From assembly GCA_016186955.1 (NCBI GenBank), contig JACPKP010000008.1, positions 1-56,291 of the forward strand: a DNA stretch of 56,291 nt. The letters run 5' to 3'. The translations under genes and the position numbers were made by a program. The notes beneath the pieces are model-generated. The model had not been told where the DNA came from and searched no databases. It worked only from the letters and a program-made list of their open reading frames with translations. The DNA is from Candidatus Daviesbacteria bacterium (GTDB lineage: Bacteria; Patescibacteriota; Microgenomatia; Daviesbacterales; UBA10151). Positions 42,315 through 51,414 of the stretch are shown here, piece by piece (the first letter of the stretch is position 1; each line of letters begins with the position of its first letter).

Positions 42315-44476
42315 AAAAGCAGGAGGGGTCATGGTTCAGGACACCTAAAACAGGGAGAATCACAGACCAATTTAAGCCGAGTAGCCTATATAAATTAATA
42401 TTTGGTTGGTTTAAGCCTTCCCAAACATCAGAGACTGAGCCCGCTGTCGGTATCAACCAAACCTTAAGTTTAAGATCTTCTAATAATAGATTTAATCAAT
42501 TTGAAATTAGGCCTAAAAGATTAAGATGGATAGGAAATTTGGCACTAGTTATTTTATTAACTAGTACACTCCTTTTGACCAGTCTAGCTCCTTTGGTGCC
42601 CCACTCTAAACCAGTCTCTGCTTCAGAAAGAAAGTTTTTAGGAATAAATGCTGGAAATTTACATCAGGGTGATTTTTCTCCATCTAAAGCTGGTAGCGAG
42701 ATTAACAATCCAGTTACTGTGAGATTTGATTATGGGAGTAATAAAGTATTGGAATATATCTTTCATCCTGAGCAAAGGGTTAGGACTAAGTTTGATGGAA
42801 AAGAGATAGAAACCACTTTAGTCTCAGCAAACAACTTTGGCCAAGCAAATCCAAAGAGGGCCTTAAAGAAAAATGGTGAATATTTCTGGGATGATGTTTT
42901 TCCAAGAGTTGATCTTAACGTAACTGTTCAACGGGAAATTTTAAAAGAAGAGCTTATTTTTGAAAAATACCAATACTTTGAAAATATAACCTGGGAAGTA
43001 AGGGTTAATAATTTAGAAGTAGCTTTAAATGACAATCAGATCTACTTTGCTCCAGAAGAAGGAGGAGCGCCTTTATTTATTTGGAATAAACCTTATCTTT
43101 ATGAAAAAAATAATCCAGAAAAGAAAAATTATGGCGTGGAATATAAGATGGAAAAGAAAGCTTTTGGTTGGGAGGTTAAAAAAGTTTTAACAGAAGAAGG
43201 TAAAAAATGGTTTGCTGATCCTAAACGGGCTTTTCCTGTAGTTTTAGACCCTACGCAGACCACTTCAACAATTCAGACTGCTGTTTCCACAGCGGAATCA
43301 GATTATGGCCAACAACAAAGAAAAATTGTCTGGGCTAATGGAGCATTAAATGGTGATGCTTGGTATGCTGTCTATGAAGATGCAGGAGGAATATTTTACG
43401 AAAAATGTGTACCCTCTGTAGATGGATGTGAGACCGGGACAGATTGGACTGACAGAACTAATATTGGTGAATCAGGCGGTACAGCTGATACTGACAATAA
43501 TAATCCTTCAGTTTGGTGGGAAAGTGACCGGGCTAAAATGTGGGTAGTTTGGACTGATAATTCCCGCGATAATCTGCAATTTGTTGACATTGACGTTGAT
43601 GCTGCAGATCCAGGAACAGCAGGCACTTTATGCTCAGGAGCAGATCAGTCAAATCACAACCCTACTACTTGGCAAACAACTATCACGCTTGATTCATCGG
43701 ACACAATTTATGTGTCTTATGTTGATACCTCTACATCTACTGTCAATAATATGTACAGAATTGCCACAGGGGGGTGTACTTTTACTGCAATCCTTTCTGG
43801 TTCTGGAGTTGATGCATCTGACAATCCAATACTTCTTGCAACAGGCACCCAGACTTTGCATGCTATTTTTCAGGACGGAACAACAATCAGACATTCGGTT
43901 TATGTTAATGATGGTACACCAGCTTGGGATAGTGCAGATACTGACATTACAGGAGTTGCTGCTGATAATACCAGTACTAATTATTCAGCAGCTACTGATG
44001 GAACTGATGTGTGGCTGATTATAGACCAAGGTACTTCAGGCGTTGATTTATGGACTTGTGCGGCTTGTGCAGCAGGATCAACTTGGACAAATGCTGCTGA
44101 CCCCTGGAGTTCTCAAGGAACAGATATCACAGAGGTATCTTTAGCCTATGATAGTGGCACGGATGATATTATTGCACTTGCACTGCGGGGCAGTGGAGCA
44201 ACCGAGGAGGTAATAACCACTAGCACTGATACAACAACTATCTCCTGGACTACCGAGGTAAGCCTTGGCGTTTTTGGGGGAGGAGCATCGGGGCTTGAGG
44301 ATTTATCAGGTACGATGAGTGCAAACTCAGTTGAGGGAGTAGGTTTTGTTGTTGAGGATGCTACCAATTCAGAACTTGAATTTTCCACCTTGCCTGAAAA
44401 TTACTGGATTTTATTTTTGCTTACCCCTTTTTTACCAAAAGCTTTAAATAAATTAAGGAGAAAAGATGCCATTTAA
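42315..44476 (+). CDS. secreted region with LPEN C-terminal sorting signal (probable exosortase substrate)
   Basis: In the frame reached after the last G-run shift, 42290-42538 reads 'YAAVKGFLEKQEGSWFRTPK' (the usual end of such GT2 proteins) and runs without a stop into a membrane helix (GNLALVILLTSTLLLTSLAP; TTG 42539 is a possible separate start). About 600 residues follow of Asp/Thr/Ser-rich beta-type extracellular sequence with some Cys. The tail is LPEN, a 14-residue hydrophobic helix, then KALNKLRRKD: the tripartite layout of PEP-CTERM-like signals. The stop overlaps the exosortase start by 11 bp. Either a separate substrate or the C-terminal half of the GT2 fusion; I favour the fusion. 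Confidence 0.75.
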
Positions 44477-45056
44477 TCAAAAACAGACCTTTGTGTATAT
44501 CTTTTTAATATTAGTAATAGTGTTAATATTGGTACCCATTACTACTGTTTTTAACGATCTACTTACAAGAATAGTAATTAATTTAGATCTCTATAAATAT
44601 ATCCAGAATGTGATTATCCCTTGGGAAATTAGACTAATAGGAGTAATACTCTATCCCTTTGGTTTTAATCCTACTGTTGTGGGTGAGTATTTAGCTATAG
44701 GTAAAGGTAACCCTTTGCTTGTTGAGGTTGCCTGGAACTGTATTGGCTGGCAATCGTTACTCTTTTTTATTTTCACAGGATGGATTGGTTTACAGGGAGA
44801 TAAATATACCTTAGTTTCCAAGACCAAAGCCTGGATTATTGGGTTTTTAGGCACATTTTTAATCAATCTTTTCAGGATCACGCTGGTTGTTTTAATTGCA
44901 TCTTACTTTGGACAAAATGTAGGGAATATAATCCATGACCATGGTTCAATAATAGTTATTATAGCCTGGCTCTTTTTCTTCTGGTGGTTTGTATATTCAT
45001 TTGTTTTGGAAGAAAAAAAGAATCACTTAATTGACGCAAGTAATTATGGGTGTTAA
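44466..45056 (+). CDS. exosortase/archaeosortase family transpeptidase
   Basis: 196 aa with about 5-6 transmembrane helices. The family's catalytic triad is present: Cys92 in AWNCIGWQS, Arg137 in NLFRITLV, His157/159 in IIHDHGS. It should cleave the LPEN-type C-terminal signal of the preceding gene product and transfer it to a cell-surface acceptor. The length is short, as in archaeosortase-like or Gram-positive XrtG forms, where a GT2 neighbour is also known. The 11-bp overlap with the substrate gene argues for a dedicated pair. Confidence 0.88.
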   Translation: MPFNQKQTFVYIFLILVIVLILVPITTVFNDLLTRIVINLDLYKYIQNVIIPWEIRLIGVILYPFGFNPTVVGEYLAIGKGNPLLVEVAWNCIGWQSLLFFIFTGWIGLQGDKYTLVSKTKAWIIGFLGTFLINLFRITLVVLIASYFGQNVGNIIHDHGSIIVIIAWLFFFWWFVYSFVLEEKKNHLIDASNYGC

Positions 45057-45067
45057 TGTTAATTTAG

Positions 45068-46123
45068 ATGTTGAATAAATATAAAGATTTACGGGATAGG
45101 TACAAGATATTAACCTTGTTTCTGTTGGGGCTTGTTGTTATTAGCTCAATAAATCTAGTTTTAGCCTTAAGGAATGACCAAATCCAACGGGAATTGCTGC
45201 TTATCCAAACCCATAACCGCCAATTAGTTCAAGCCCGTTCGGGGGCACAAACAGTCAAACTTTTTCTAAAAGATTTAGAGATTCAACTTTTAACTTTAAG
45301 CCAGGTTCCAGATGTTGTTTTATTAGATGAACAAAAAACCAGAGAAAGGTTTGAAAATTTGATAGATCAAGCTGAAGACACACCGTTTATAGGTATAGGC
45401 AGTTTGGACAAGGATGGCAAAGCCAAAATTATTACTAATAGGGAAAGAATGTCTGTAGGGGAAGGGACTAATTTTTCAGAAAGAGAGTATTTTAAATGGG
45501 CTAAGGATCCTTTAAATAAAGGGAAGATATATATAACAAGCCCGTTTATATCTCAAGCCGGAATTAGTAAAGATAAAAATGTTTTAGCGCTTATAACGCC
45601 TGTTTATTATAATGATGAATTTAACGGTATTATTATATTTGCGGTTTTACTAAATGACTTTTCTGATAAATTTATTGAACCGCTGAGAATTTATCAAGCC
45701 GGACAGTCGGTTTTAATCCAACAGGATGGTTTAGTAATTGCCGGTGACGGTAAGTTATTAAATAAAAACATTTTTAATTATGTGCAAAACATCAATAAAA
45801 ATATTTTTTCTGAGGATGAAGGAGCAATCAATTGGGTTTTCCAATATCCGGAAGATGGCGCCAAAGAGCAAATTGTAACATTCAAAAGGATTAATATAGA
45901 TCACCAAAGCTGGACGTTATTTATTATAAACAATAAAGATATTATCAACTCTTATTTAGAACCATTGGTTGAAAAATATCCTGTATCTGCAAACAGTAAC
46001 TCAAGCTTGCTCGTTATCATTTTTGGCACGTTGTTTACCGGGTTTTTCTTTATCCTCATTGCACATAGATCGCATAGCCAAGGGTTCAAATCAGGTATGC
46101 AGAGAGAGAGAGAGAGTAAATAA
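45068..46123 (+). CDS. membrane dCache-type sensor without output domain
   Basis: 351 aa. Transmembrane helix 1 (about residues 17-37), an extracytoplasmic double-Cache region ('DTPFIGIGSLDKDGKAKII', 'NFSEREYFKWAKDP', 'VLALITPVYYNDEFNGIIIFAV'), and transmembrane helix 2 (about 305-330). The cytoplasmic tail is about 20 residues, with no kinase, GGDEF or MCP domain. It starts 11 bp after the exosortase gene, so likely cotranscribed. It may sense small ligands for the locus, signalling through a partner, or act as an extracellular binding module. Confidence 0.78.
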   Translation: MLNKYKDLRDRYKILTLFLLGLVVISSINLVLALRNDQIQRELLLIQTHNRQLVQARSGAQTVKLFLKDLEIQLLTLSQVPDVVLLDEQKTRERFENLIDQAEDTPFIGIGSLDKDGKAKIITNRERMSVGEGTNFSEREYFKWAKDPLNKGKIYITSPFISQAGISKDKNVLALITPVYYNDEFNGIIIFAVLLNDFSDKFIEPLRIYQAGQSVLIQQDGLVIAGDGKLLNKNIFNYVQNINKNIFSEDEGAINWVFQYPEDGAKEQIVTFKRINIDHQSWTLFIINNKDIINSYLEPLVEKYPVSANSNSSLLVIIFGTLFTGFFFILIAHRSHSQGFKSGMQRERESK

Positions 46124-46128
46124 AGCTT

Positions 46129-46362
46129 TTAAGCAATCAAGTTAATACTGCCGTCCTCGCCGATGTTTTTTCCGCTGCTTCTTCCAAAAGGGCCTCTCAT
46201 AAGTCTTTCAAAACTGAGGATTAGGAAGATTATACCTATCTGTACGGAGGGGATGCCAAAATAATAAGACCAAAACGGTAATTTAGCCAAAAGCAGAATA
46301 ATACCCCCTATAAATAGGGTCATAGCAACTAACATGATCATTAGAAACCTGAATCCTAGCAT
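46129..46362 (-). CDS. small membrane protein, unknown
   Basis: 77 aa, two transmembrane helices (about 6-26, 35-52) and a Gly/Ser-rich C-terminus. Convergent with the dCache gene, 5 bp between stops. No family recognised. Confidence 0.55.
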   Translation of the reverse strand: MLGFRFLMIMLVAMTLFIGGIILLLAKLPFWSYYFGIPSVQIGIIFLILSFERLMRGPFGRSSGKNIGEDGSINLIA

Positions 46363-46431
46363 AATTAGATAATATCAAAAAACTGCCAGTTAGTATATGC
46401 TATTTTGTACGGTTGTAGTTAAATATGTTAA

Positions 46432-46498
46432 TATTTGCAGGGAATATTCAGAGTTTTGCGGATTTTACACATTTCTTGAGTAGGGGATATCAGTCTGC
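46432..46498 (+). pseudogene. duplicated 5' fragment of alr
   Basis: About 67 bp matching 47235-47302 (the start of the alanine racemase gene) at roughly 80%. It encodes 'FRVLRILH' before going out of frame. It lies on the far side of the VapBC cassette, so the cassette is bracketed by two copies. Confidence 0.7.
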
Positions 46499-46537
46499 AG
46501 AAAATGCATTTTTTTAAACGGTCGTTGCATATTCCGT

Positions 46538-46939
46538 TTAAGATAGTTTTTTAAGTTTTTCATCCAGGGTCAAAAGCGGTAAGTTTTGTGACTTAGCAAG
46601 ATACAAATAAGAAGCATCATAGACTGTTAAATTATGTTTCTCCCCAAGTAGTAAGGCTTCTTTTAAATCGACTTCTTTGAGGTCTATTTCATAGTCCAAT
46701 AATTCTTCAACCCTTTCTTTAGCGTATTCCAATGTTAACCGCTTTCTCATTAAGGCTGTCCTTAACCCATTAACGGCCTCAAAATACATAAGTTGGGATG
46801 TAACAAAATTGATTAAACCACTCTGATATTGATTAAATAAATGATGTACCTCTTCCTGGTATTCATCGGGCATTAAAAAAGAGAGGACAAAAGAAGCATC
46901 TATAACAAGGTCCCTTTTAGTATTTGCGGCCATAATCAA
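46538..46939 (-). CDS. vapC: PIN-domain toxin (VapC)
   Basis: 133 aa. 'DLVIDASFVLSFLMPDEY', 'YFEAVNGLRTAL', 'NLTVYDASYLYLAKSQNLPLLTLDEKLKKL'. Overlaps the antitoxin gene by 23 bp. Predicted RNase. Confidence 0.88.
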   Translation of the reverse strand: MIMAANTKRDLVIDASFVLSFLMPDEYQEEVHHLFNQYQSGLINFVTSQLMYFEAVNGLRTALMRKRLTLEYAKERVEELLDYEIDLKEVDLKEALLLGEKHNLTVYDASYLYLAKSQNLPLLTLDEKLKKLS

Positions 46940-47159
46940 TGAGTTCTTTGTAATTAATTTTTCCTTTAAAAATAAGCCTTCTGTCTAAAGTTCTTTGGAT
47001 AGCTTTGGATCGTTTCTCAAACTTAGCTTCATCTAAATATTGTTTTTTAACAGCTTTTCTTACCAGCTCACCGATAGAAAGATTTTTTTCATTAGCTAAT
47101 TTTTCCAGTATATTCCAAAGCTCTTTATCAAATAATATCTGTGCCCTTTTGTTTAACAT
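46917..47159 (-). CDS. RHH-type antitoxin
   Basis: 80 aa from ATG 47159, 8 nt after TAATGT. An upstream ATG at 47186 would lie in the promoter and add a Met/Cys-rich run of no sense. 'AQILFDKELWNILEKLANEKNLSIGELVRKAVKKQYL' is a ribbon-helix-helix fold. Confidence 0.8.
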   Translation of the reverse strand: MLNKRAQILFDKELWNILEKLANEKNLSIGELVRKAVKKQYLDEAKFEKRSKAIQRTLDRRLIFKGKINYKELIDYGRKY

Positions 47160-47167
47160 ACACATAC

Positions 47168-47196
47168 ACATTAGCATACACATCATTTAATGTCAA
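47168..47196 (-). promoter_or_regulatory. promoter of VapBC-4
   Basis: TTGACA (47196-47191), N17, TAATGT (47173-47168), 8 nt to ATG 47159. The (GTAT/GTGTAT) tandem repeats around the -10 may be the operator. Confidence 0.65.
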
Positions 47197-47246
47197 CTAC
47201 AGCGGAGCGTGCACAATTTTTTTAACTGGTGTATTATTTGCAGGAG

Positions 47247-48371
47247 ATGTTCAGAGTTTTGCGGGTTTTACACAATTTCTTGAGTAGAGGGTACCAGCCT
47301 CTAAATAAGATAGAGTTGTCATCAGCTGCCCTGAAGGGTAACTATAGATATCTACGCAAACTAAATCCTAATATATCAATTGCGCCGGTACTAAAAAGTA
47401 ATGCTTATGGTCATGGTTTGAGTCAGATTGCTAGTGTTTTGGATGCCTTAAACCCGCCATTTTTTTGTGTTGACAGTATTTTTGAAGCTTACCAGCTTGA
47501 CAAGCTTAAACTGAAAACTCCGGTTCTGATCATGGGATATGTTGACCCGCAAAATTTAAAAACCAGAAAACTGCCGTTTGCTTATGCAGTCTGGGATCTG
47601 AATCAGGTTGAGGCTATCAACAGATACCAAACAGGCGCCGGGGTGCATATTTTTGTTGACACCGGGATGAACAGAGAGGGTGTAGATTTAGATGAGCTAG
47701 AAGGGTTTTTAAGGGAGGTTAAGGAAATTAAGGGGATTGTGGTGGAAGGGCTGATGAGCCATCTTGCTCAATCAGCCAAATTTGACCTCAAACCTAGGGA
47801 ACAGCTGCAAAATTACCAAAAAGCCCTAAAAATCTGCCAAAAATTGGGTATTAAGCCAAAATGGAGGCATCTGGCTGCTTCAGGCGGACTGATGAACGGA
47901 TTTACCAAAGGCACAAATATGGCCAGGGTGGGCAGGGCAATTTATGGAATTGAACTGAATGATACGCTGCACTTAAGAGGTGTGTTGAGCTTAAAAACTC
48001 AAATAGTCCAGATTAAAGAGCTTAAAAAAGGTTCTAAAATAGGTTACGAGGGAACTTACATAGCTTCAAAAGATATTACTATAGCGGTTCTCCCGATAGG
48101 TTACAACGATGGGGTGGACAGACGGTTGTCCAACAGCGGGGTTGTTTTGGCGGACAATGTGCAATGCCCAATCTTAGGCAGGATCAGTATGAATATCACT
48201 ACCATTGATATAACCCAAGTTTCTAACCCATTTTTGGGCCAGGAAGTAATCATTTACTGCGATGATAGGTCAAAGCCTAATTCTATTGAGGAGAGCGCAA
48301 AAATCTGCGCAACACTGCCTCATGACATTTTAGTCCACCTTGCCTCTTCTACGAGAAGAACAATAATATAA
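47247..48371 (+). CDS. alr: alanine racemase
   Basis: 374 aa from ATG 47247; GTG 47229 is an alternative. It interconverts L- and D-Ala for peptidoglycan. PLP lysine in 'APVLKSNAYGHG', 'FVDTGMNREGV', 'MARVGRAIYGI', 'GYEGTYIASKDITIAVLPIGYNDGVDRRLSN' (catalytic Tyr) and 'GRISMNITTIDIT'. The upstream region has been duplicated to 46432. Confidence 0.93.
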   Translation: MFRVLRVLHNFLSRGYQPLNKIELSSAALKGNYRYLRKLNPNISIAPVLKSNAYGHGLSQIASVLDALNPPFFCVDSIFEAYQLDKLKLKTPVLIMGYVDPQNLKTRKLPFAYAVWDLNQVEAINRYQTGAGVHIFVDTGMNREGVDLDELEGFLREVKEIKGIVVEGLMSHLAQSAKFDLKPREQLQNYQKALKICQKLGIKPKWRHLAASGGLMNGFTKGTNMARVGRAIYGIELNDTLHLRGVLSLKTQIVQIKELKKGSKIGYEGTYIASKDITIAVLPIGYNDGVDRRLSNSGVVLADNVQCPILGRISMNITTIDITQVSNPFLGQEVIIYCDDRSKPNSIEESAKICATLPHDILVHLASSTRRTII

Positions 48372-48456
48372 TTCTCAATTTACAATTTTTAATTTTTAAA
48401 CATTAATTCATTTAGATTTCAATTCAAATTTCGAATTTAAAATTTCAAATTATTCC
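48372..48456. repeat. AT-rich degenerate repeat spacer
   Basis: aatttttaatttttaaa / aatttaaaatttcaaatt type, as at 3787-3895. Confidence 0.5.
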
Positions 48457-48669
48457 TTATTTCCTCAACCCATCATCTTTCCACTGGTAAAAGTTTTTCT
48501 CACTGTCGCAGCCTCCATAATCCGTGCTGGTGCAATTTTGGTCAATCTTGGTACTGCCGGTTTTGCCGGCAGGGGACGCGGACCCTTGGGGGGTTTTCAA
48601 CCCTCTTAAAGTTAATATTGCTGTGAGCAGTAAAAGCGCCAGCAGGACAATACCTATAACCATCTTCAT
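48457..48669 (-). CDS. small exported protein
   Basis: 70 aa. N-terminal hydrophobic helix (residues 4-22), then a Ser/Gly/Cys-containing tail with two Cys. It overlaps the 3' end of 48666 by 4 bp (ATGA), so coupled as third gene of the operon. No family recognised. Confidence 0.6.
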   Translation of the reverse strand: MKMVIGIVLLALLLLTAILTLRGLKTPQGSASPAGKTGSTKIDQNCTSTDYGGCDSEKNFYQWKDDGLRK

Positions 48670-49889
48670 TGTGTACTCACCCCCAAAAGTTGTCTGGCCT
48701 GTGCAGCCTGGTTTTTACTGGGCCAATCAGCAGCAGACGGGTTCAAGGAGAAGTTTTCTTTAGTTAAAACCAGTGTTTGGCCGTCGCCTGATAAAACCCT
48801 CCAGGTTAGATCCAGGCTGCCCGGTTTATTGTTTGCTCCGCCGCACAGGAATAGGCGTCTTTCGTCGGTTCCGTCGCCGGTATTGGCATGGGCATAGATA
48901 TGCGGATCCAGTCCTAAATCCGCTTTGACACAGGTGTTTGGGGCGCCCCTTAAGATCCCCTCATAAAATGCTAAATTGGTGGCTACTTTAGTTTCATAGT
49001 AACTGGTTGTGGCAACAGAGGTATTACAGGTTAGGGATGTTCCCTCCTTTAAAACCATACATCTATTGCCTGCGTCAAAACCAAAGCACCAGCGCCCGTC
49101 GTCCTGGTTTGATATATTTGAATTGGCCGGGTTGGGCAGCGGGCATGCGGATTTATCAGCGCAGCTTTTGCTGCAATCCGCCACCCACTGGTTGCCTTCG
49201 GGCGGGGTAACCGGGTTGTCCCGGCAGGGATTGGCGCCGCCAGTTATCCCTGTGCCGCCAGGCTCTGTTGTTCCGGTCCCCGGAGTAGCGCCTTCTCCTG
49301 ATGAGCCCTGAGACAAAGCTTTGCATTCAGTTTGGTTTGCAGCAGGAGTTTCGACGACTGTACAGCAAAAATCTTCAGGGTCAGTGTATGGGCCTTTATC
49401 CGCGTATTGGTAGATTTTTCTGTAACAAACATTATCAGTATGGGTATAGCCGTTATTATCAACAGGAAAACCGCTGTCAGCCTGAGATTTGGAACAGTAA
49501 ACCCAATCAGGATTAACATCCTTGCAGCGGCCCGGTGTGGTATCTCCGCTGTTTGAGATTGGATTACAAGCACTGCAGGCAGGTTCAACTGCCGGGTTAT
49601 ACCCGCACTGGTTTTCCCCTGCTCCGTTGGGGTTTGTTCCGGTGCAGCTTTGCTGCCCAGCTGAAAGGTCATTACCTCCGTTGGGATCACAGAATTGGTC
49701 GTAGGTACAAGTGCCTTCATCAGCTTTGGGTAAAAGGTTTGTTTTTTGGCTTACTAAATATGTGCCTACTGCAATGCCTGCCAAAAGCAGGATCATGACT
49801 ACGATTTGTGTAATGCCCGCTTCGCCCGCGAAACGAGGCGAGCCTGATTGGTTTTTTAGTTTTGACATTTCAGATTTGCGCTTTGACAT
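48666..49889 (-). CDS. secreted Cys-rich protein with YLVSQ-LPKA anchor
   Basis: 407 aa. Helix 'ITQIVVMILLLAGIAVGTYL' then VSQKTNLLPKA, the anchor shared with 34781 and 49890. About 24 Cys in the exported part, with Pro/Gly/Thr linkers (GTTEPGGTGITGG). The residues just before the helix (GSPRFAGEAG) are encoded by a palindromic repeat (49818-49848). Probably a disulfide-rich surface protein. Confidence 0.7.
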   Translation of the reverse strand: MSKRKSEMSKLKNQSGSPRFAGEAGITQIVVMILLLAGIAVGTYLVSQKTNLLPKADEGTCTYDQFCDPNGGNDLSAGQQSCTGTNPNGAGENQCGYNPAVEPACSACNPISNSGDTTPGRCKDVNPDWVYCSKSQADSGFPVDNNGYTHTDNVCYRKIYQYADKGPYTDPEDFCCTVVETPAANQTECKALSQGSSGEGATPGTGTTEPGGTGITGGANPCRDNPVTPPEGNQWVADCSKSCADKSACPLPNPANSNISNQDDGRWCFGFDAGNRCMVLKEGTSLTCNTSVATTSYYETKVATNLAFYEGILRGAPNTCVKADLGLDPHIYAHANTGDGTDERRLFLCGGANNKPGSLDLTWRVLSGDGQTLVLTKENFSLNPSAADWPSKNQAAQARQLLGVSTQ

Positions 49890-51281
49890 TTACTTACATG
49901 CGTTCACGCTTGATGCGCTGGCGCTAGCCCTCCCTTGTGCAATAGCTATCAACCTATTTACTAATGGGTCATTAATCTTTTGGGCAAGCAGGTTCAAGCT
50001 GGCGCCAAGGTCATTTAATTCTGTCAGCCTTTTTGAAGCTTCAGCTTTAAGGTTGGCAATAGTTTTATCTGAGTCAGGACCCAGCAGTATCCCGAAAAAG
50101 GGGATGTCCCGTACATTAAAAGTGTTGCCTTCATCTGGCCCGGGGCAGGCCGTGGATTTACCCAAAATATTGTTATTGTATGAGGTCTTTGTACATATTG
50201 GGACATAGCCGCAGTTGACATTAAAACCTGCAGGCTTGGTTTTATCCAACTGCGCCCCCTGGAAGCACTGGTTAGGCGCCTGGGAATAGATACAGGCAGT
50301 TCTTTGCTGGCATTCTGCGGGGTCAGGGACTGATGGTTGGGTTGTGCCTCCGCTTGAGCCAGCGCCCCCGCCCGGGCTGCCAGGCCTTGTAGTCCCAGTT
50401 GTGGACGAGGTGCCTGGTACAGACTTACAATTAGTGTCTCCAGAACCACAAGTTAATCCTCTCGCTTTGCAGTTATCTTCTACATCAAAAGTATTGGCAT
50501 CAACAATTTGTTCATTCACACATATCCTTGGAGCAGGTGCTACACATATACCATTTAAACAATCTTTACCTAATTTTACACAATCTTTTATAATATCAAA
50601 TGTTCTTGGGTTAACTACTTTACCATCTATGCACTGATCACCGTACATAAAATCAGAAGTTTGTCCAGATTTATCTATGCAAAAGTATTTTCCAGGACCA
50701 TCTGCCTCGCAAAGCTTGCCTGATAAAGAACATGAACGTTGTTGTTCGGGAGGACACCCTACACAGGAAGTTGAGCCATTTTGCTCTTCGCAATATTTTA
50801 AGCTGGTGCAAGTCTCTATAATATCAAAAGTTTTAGTATCAACTCTTTTGTGATTTTGACAAAAACTAGCCGGAAGTTGTTGTTGTGCAGCAGGGCATAC
50901 TTCAGGATCCCAATAACAATACCATTGGTTTGGCACATCCCATGTAGAGCATTCCTCAAAATTATCTTTTTTATTGTCAGGATTATTTGCGTCATCACAA
51001 TGAGACAAAGCTATCCGCCTTCCGGCAGTACAAGATTCGTCTTGAAAACCTAAAGCTGATCTTTCACATTTGAAATATTGCCTGTTCTGTGCTTTAGGCA
51101 GTAAATTTGTCCTTTGCTGGACTAAATATGTGCCTATGGCTATTCCTGCCAGCAGCAAAACCAGTACTAAAACCTGGGCTATTCCCGATTGAGAGCCAAT
51201 AGTCTCAAGAGTCAAGAGTCCAGAGTCCAGATTTTTTTCTTTGCTGCCGGACTCTTGCAGCTTGTCACTGATAATGGGCAT
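49890..51281 (-). CDS. secreted Cys-rich protein with YLVQQ-LPKA anchor
   Basis: 463 aa from ATG 51281 (a TTG at 51293 lies in the -10). Helix 'IAQVLVLVLLLAGIAIGTYL' then VQQRTNLLPKA. The exported part has repeated 'C.....VDTKTFDIIETC' units (at least four: FDI followed by a Cys), i.e. tandem Cys modules, and a Gly/Thr linker. It directly precedes 48666 (stop and start adjacent). First gene of the operon. Confidence 0.72.
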   Translation of the reverse strand: MPIISDKLQESGSKEKNLDSGLLTLETIGSQSGIAQVLVLVLLLAGIAIGTYLVQQRTNLLPKAQNRQYFKCERSALGFQDESCTAGRRIALSHCDDANNPDNKKDNFEECSTWDVPNQWYCYWDPEVCPAAQQQLPASFCQNHKRVDTKTFDIIETCTSLKYCEEQNGSTSCVGCPPEQQRSCSLSGKLCEADGPGKYFCIDKSGQTSDFMYGDQCIDGKVVNPRTFDIIKDCVKLGKDCLNGICVAPAPRICVNEQIVDANTFDVEDNCKARGLTCGSGDTNCKSVPGTSSTTGTTRPGSPGGGAGSSGGTTQPSVPDPAECQQRTACIYSQAPNQCFQGAQLDKTKPAGFNVNCGYVPICTKTSYNNNILGKSTACPGPDEGNTFNVRDIPFFGILLGPDSDKTIANLKAEASKRLTELNDLGASLNLLAQKINDPLVNRLIAIAQGRASASASSVNACK

Positions 51282-51289
51282 GTAATTTA

Positions 51290-51318
51290 ACAATAGAGGT
51301 TGGGAAAGGGTATGTCAA
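51290..51318 (-). promoter_or_regulatory. promoter of the Cys-rich operon
   Basis: TTGACA (51318-51313), N17, TATTGT (51295-51290), 8 nt to ATG 51281. Leaderless. Confidence 0.65.
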
Positions 51319-51414
51319 GGTATTATAACATCACCTTCCAGGTGAGTGCTGAGAGAGTTTGATATATTCAAATTTTTTAACAAAATATTGCAAAAATAAA
51401 TATATCAGACTATA

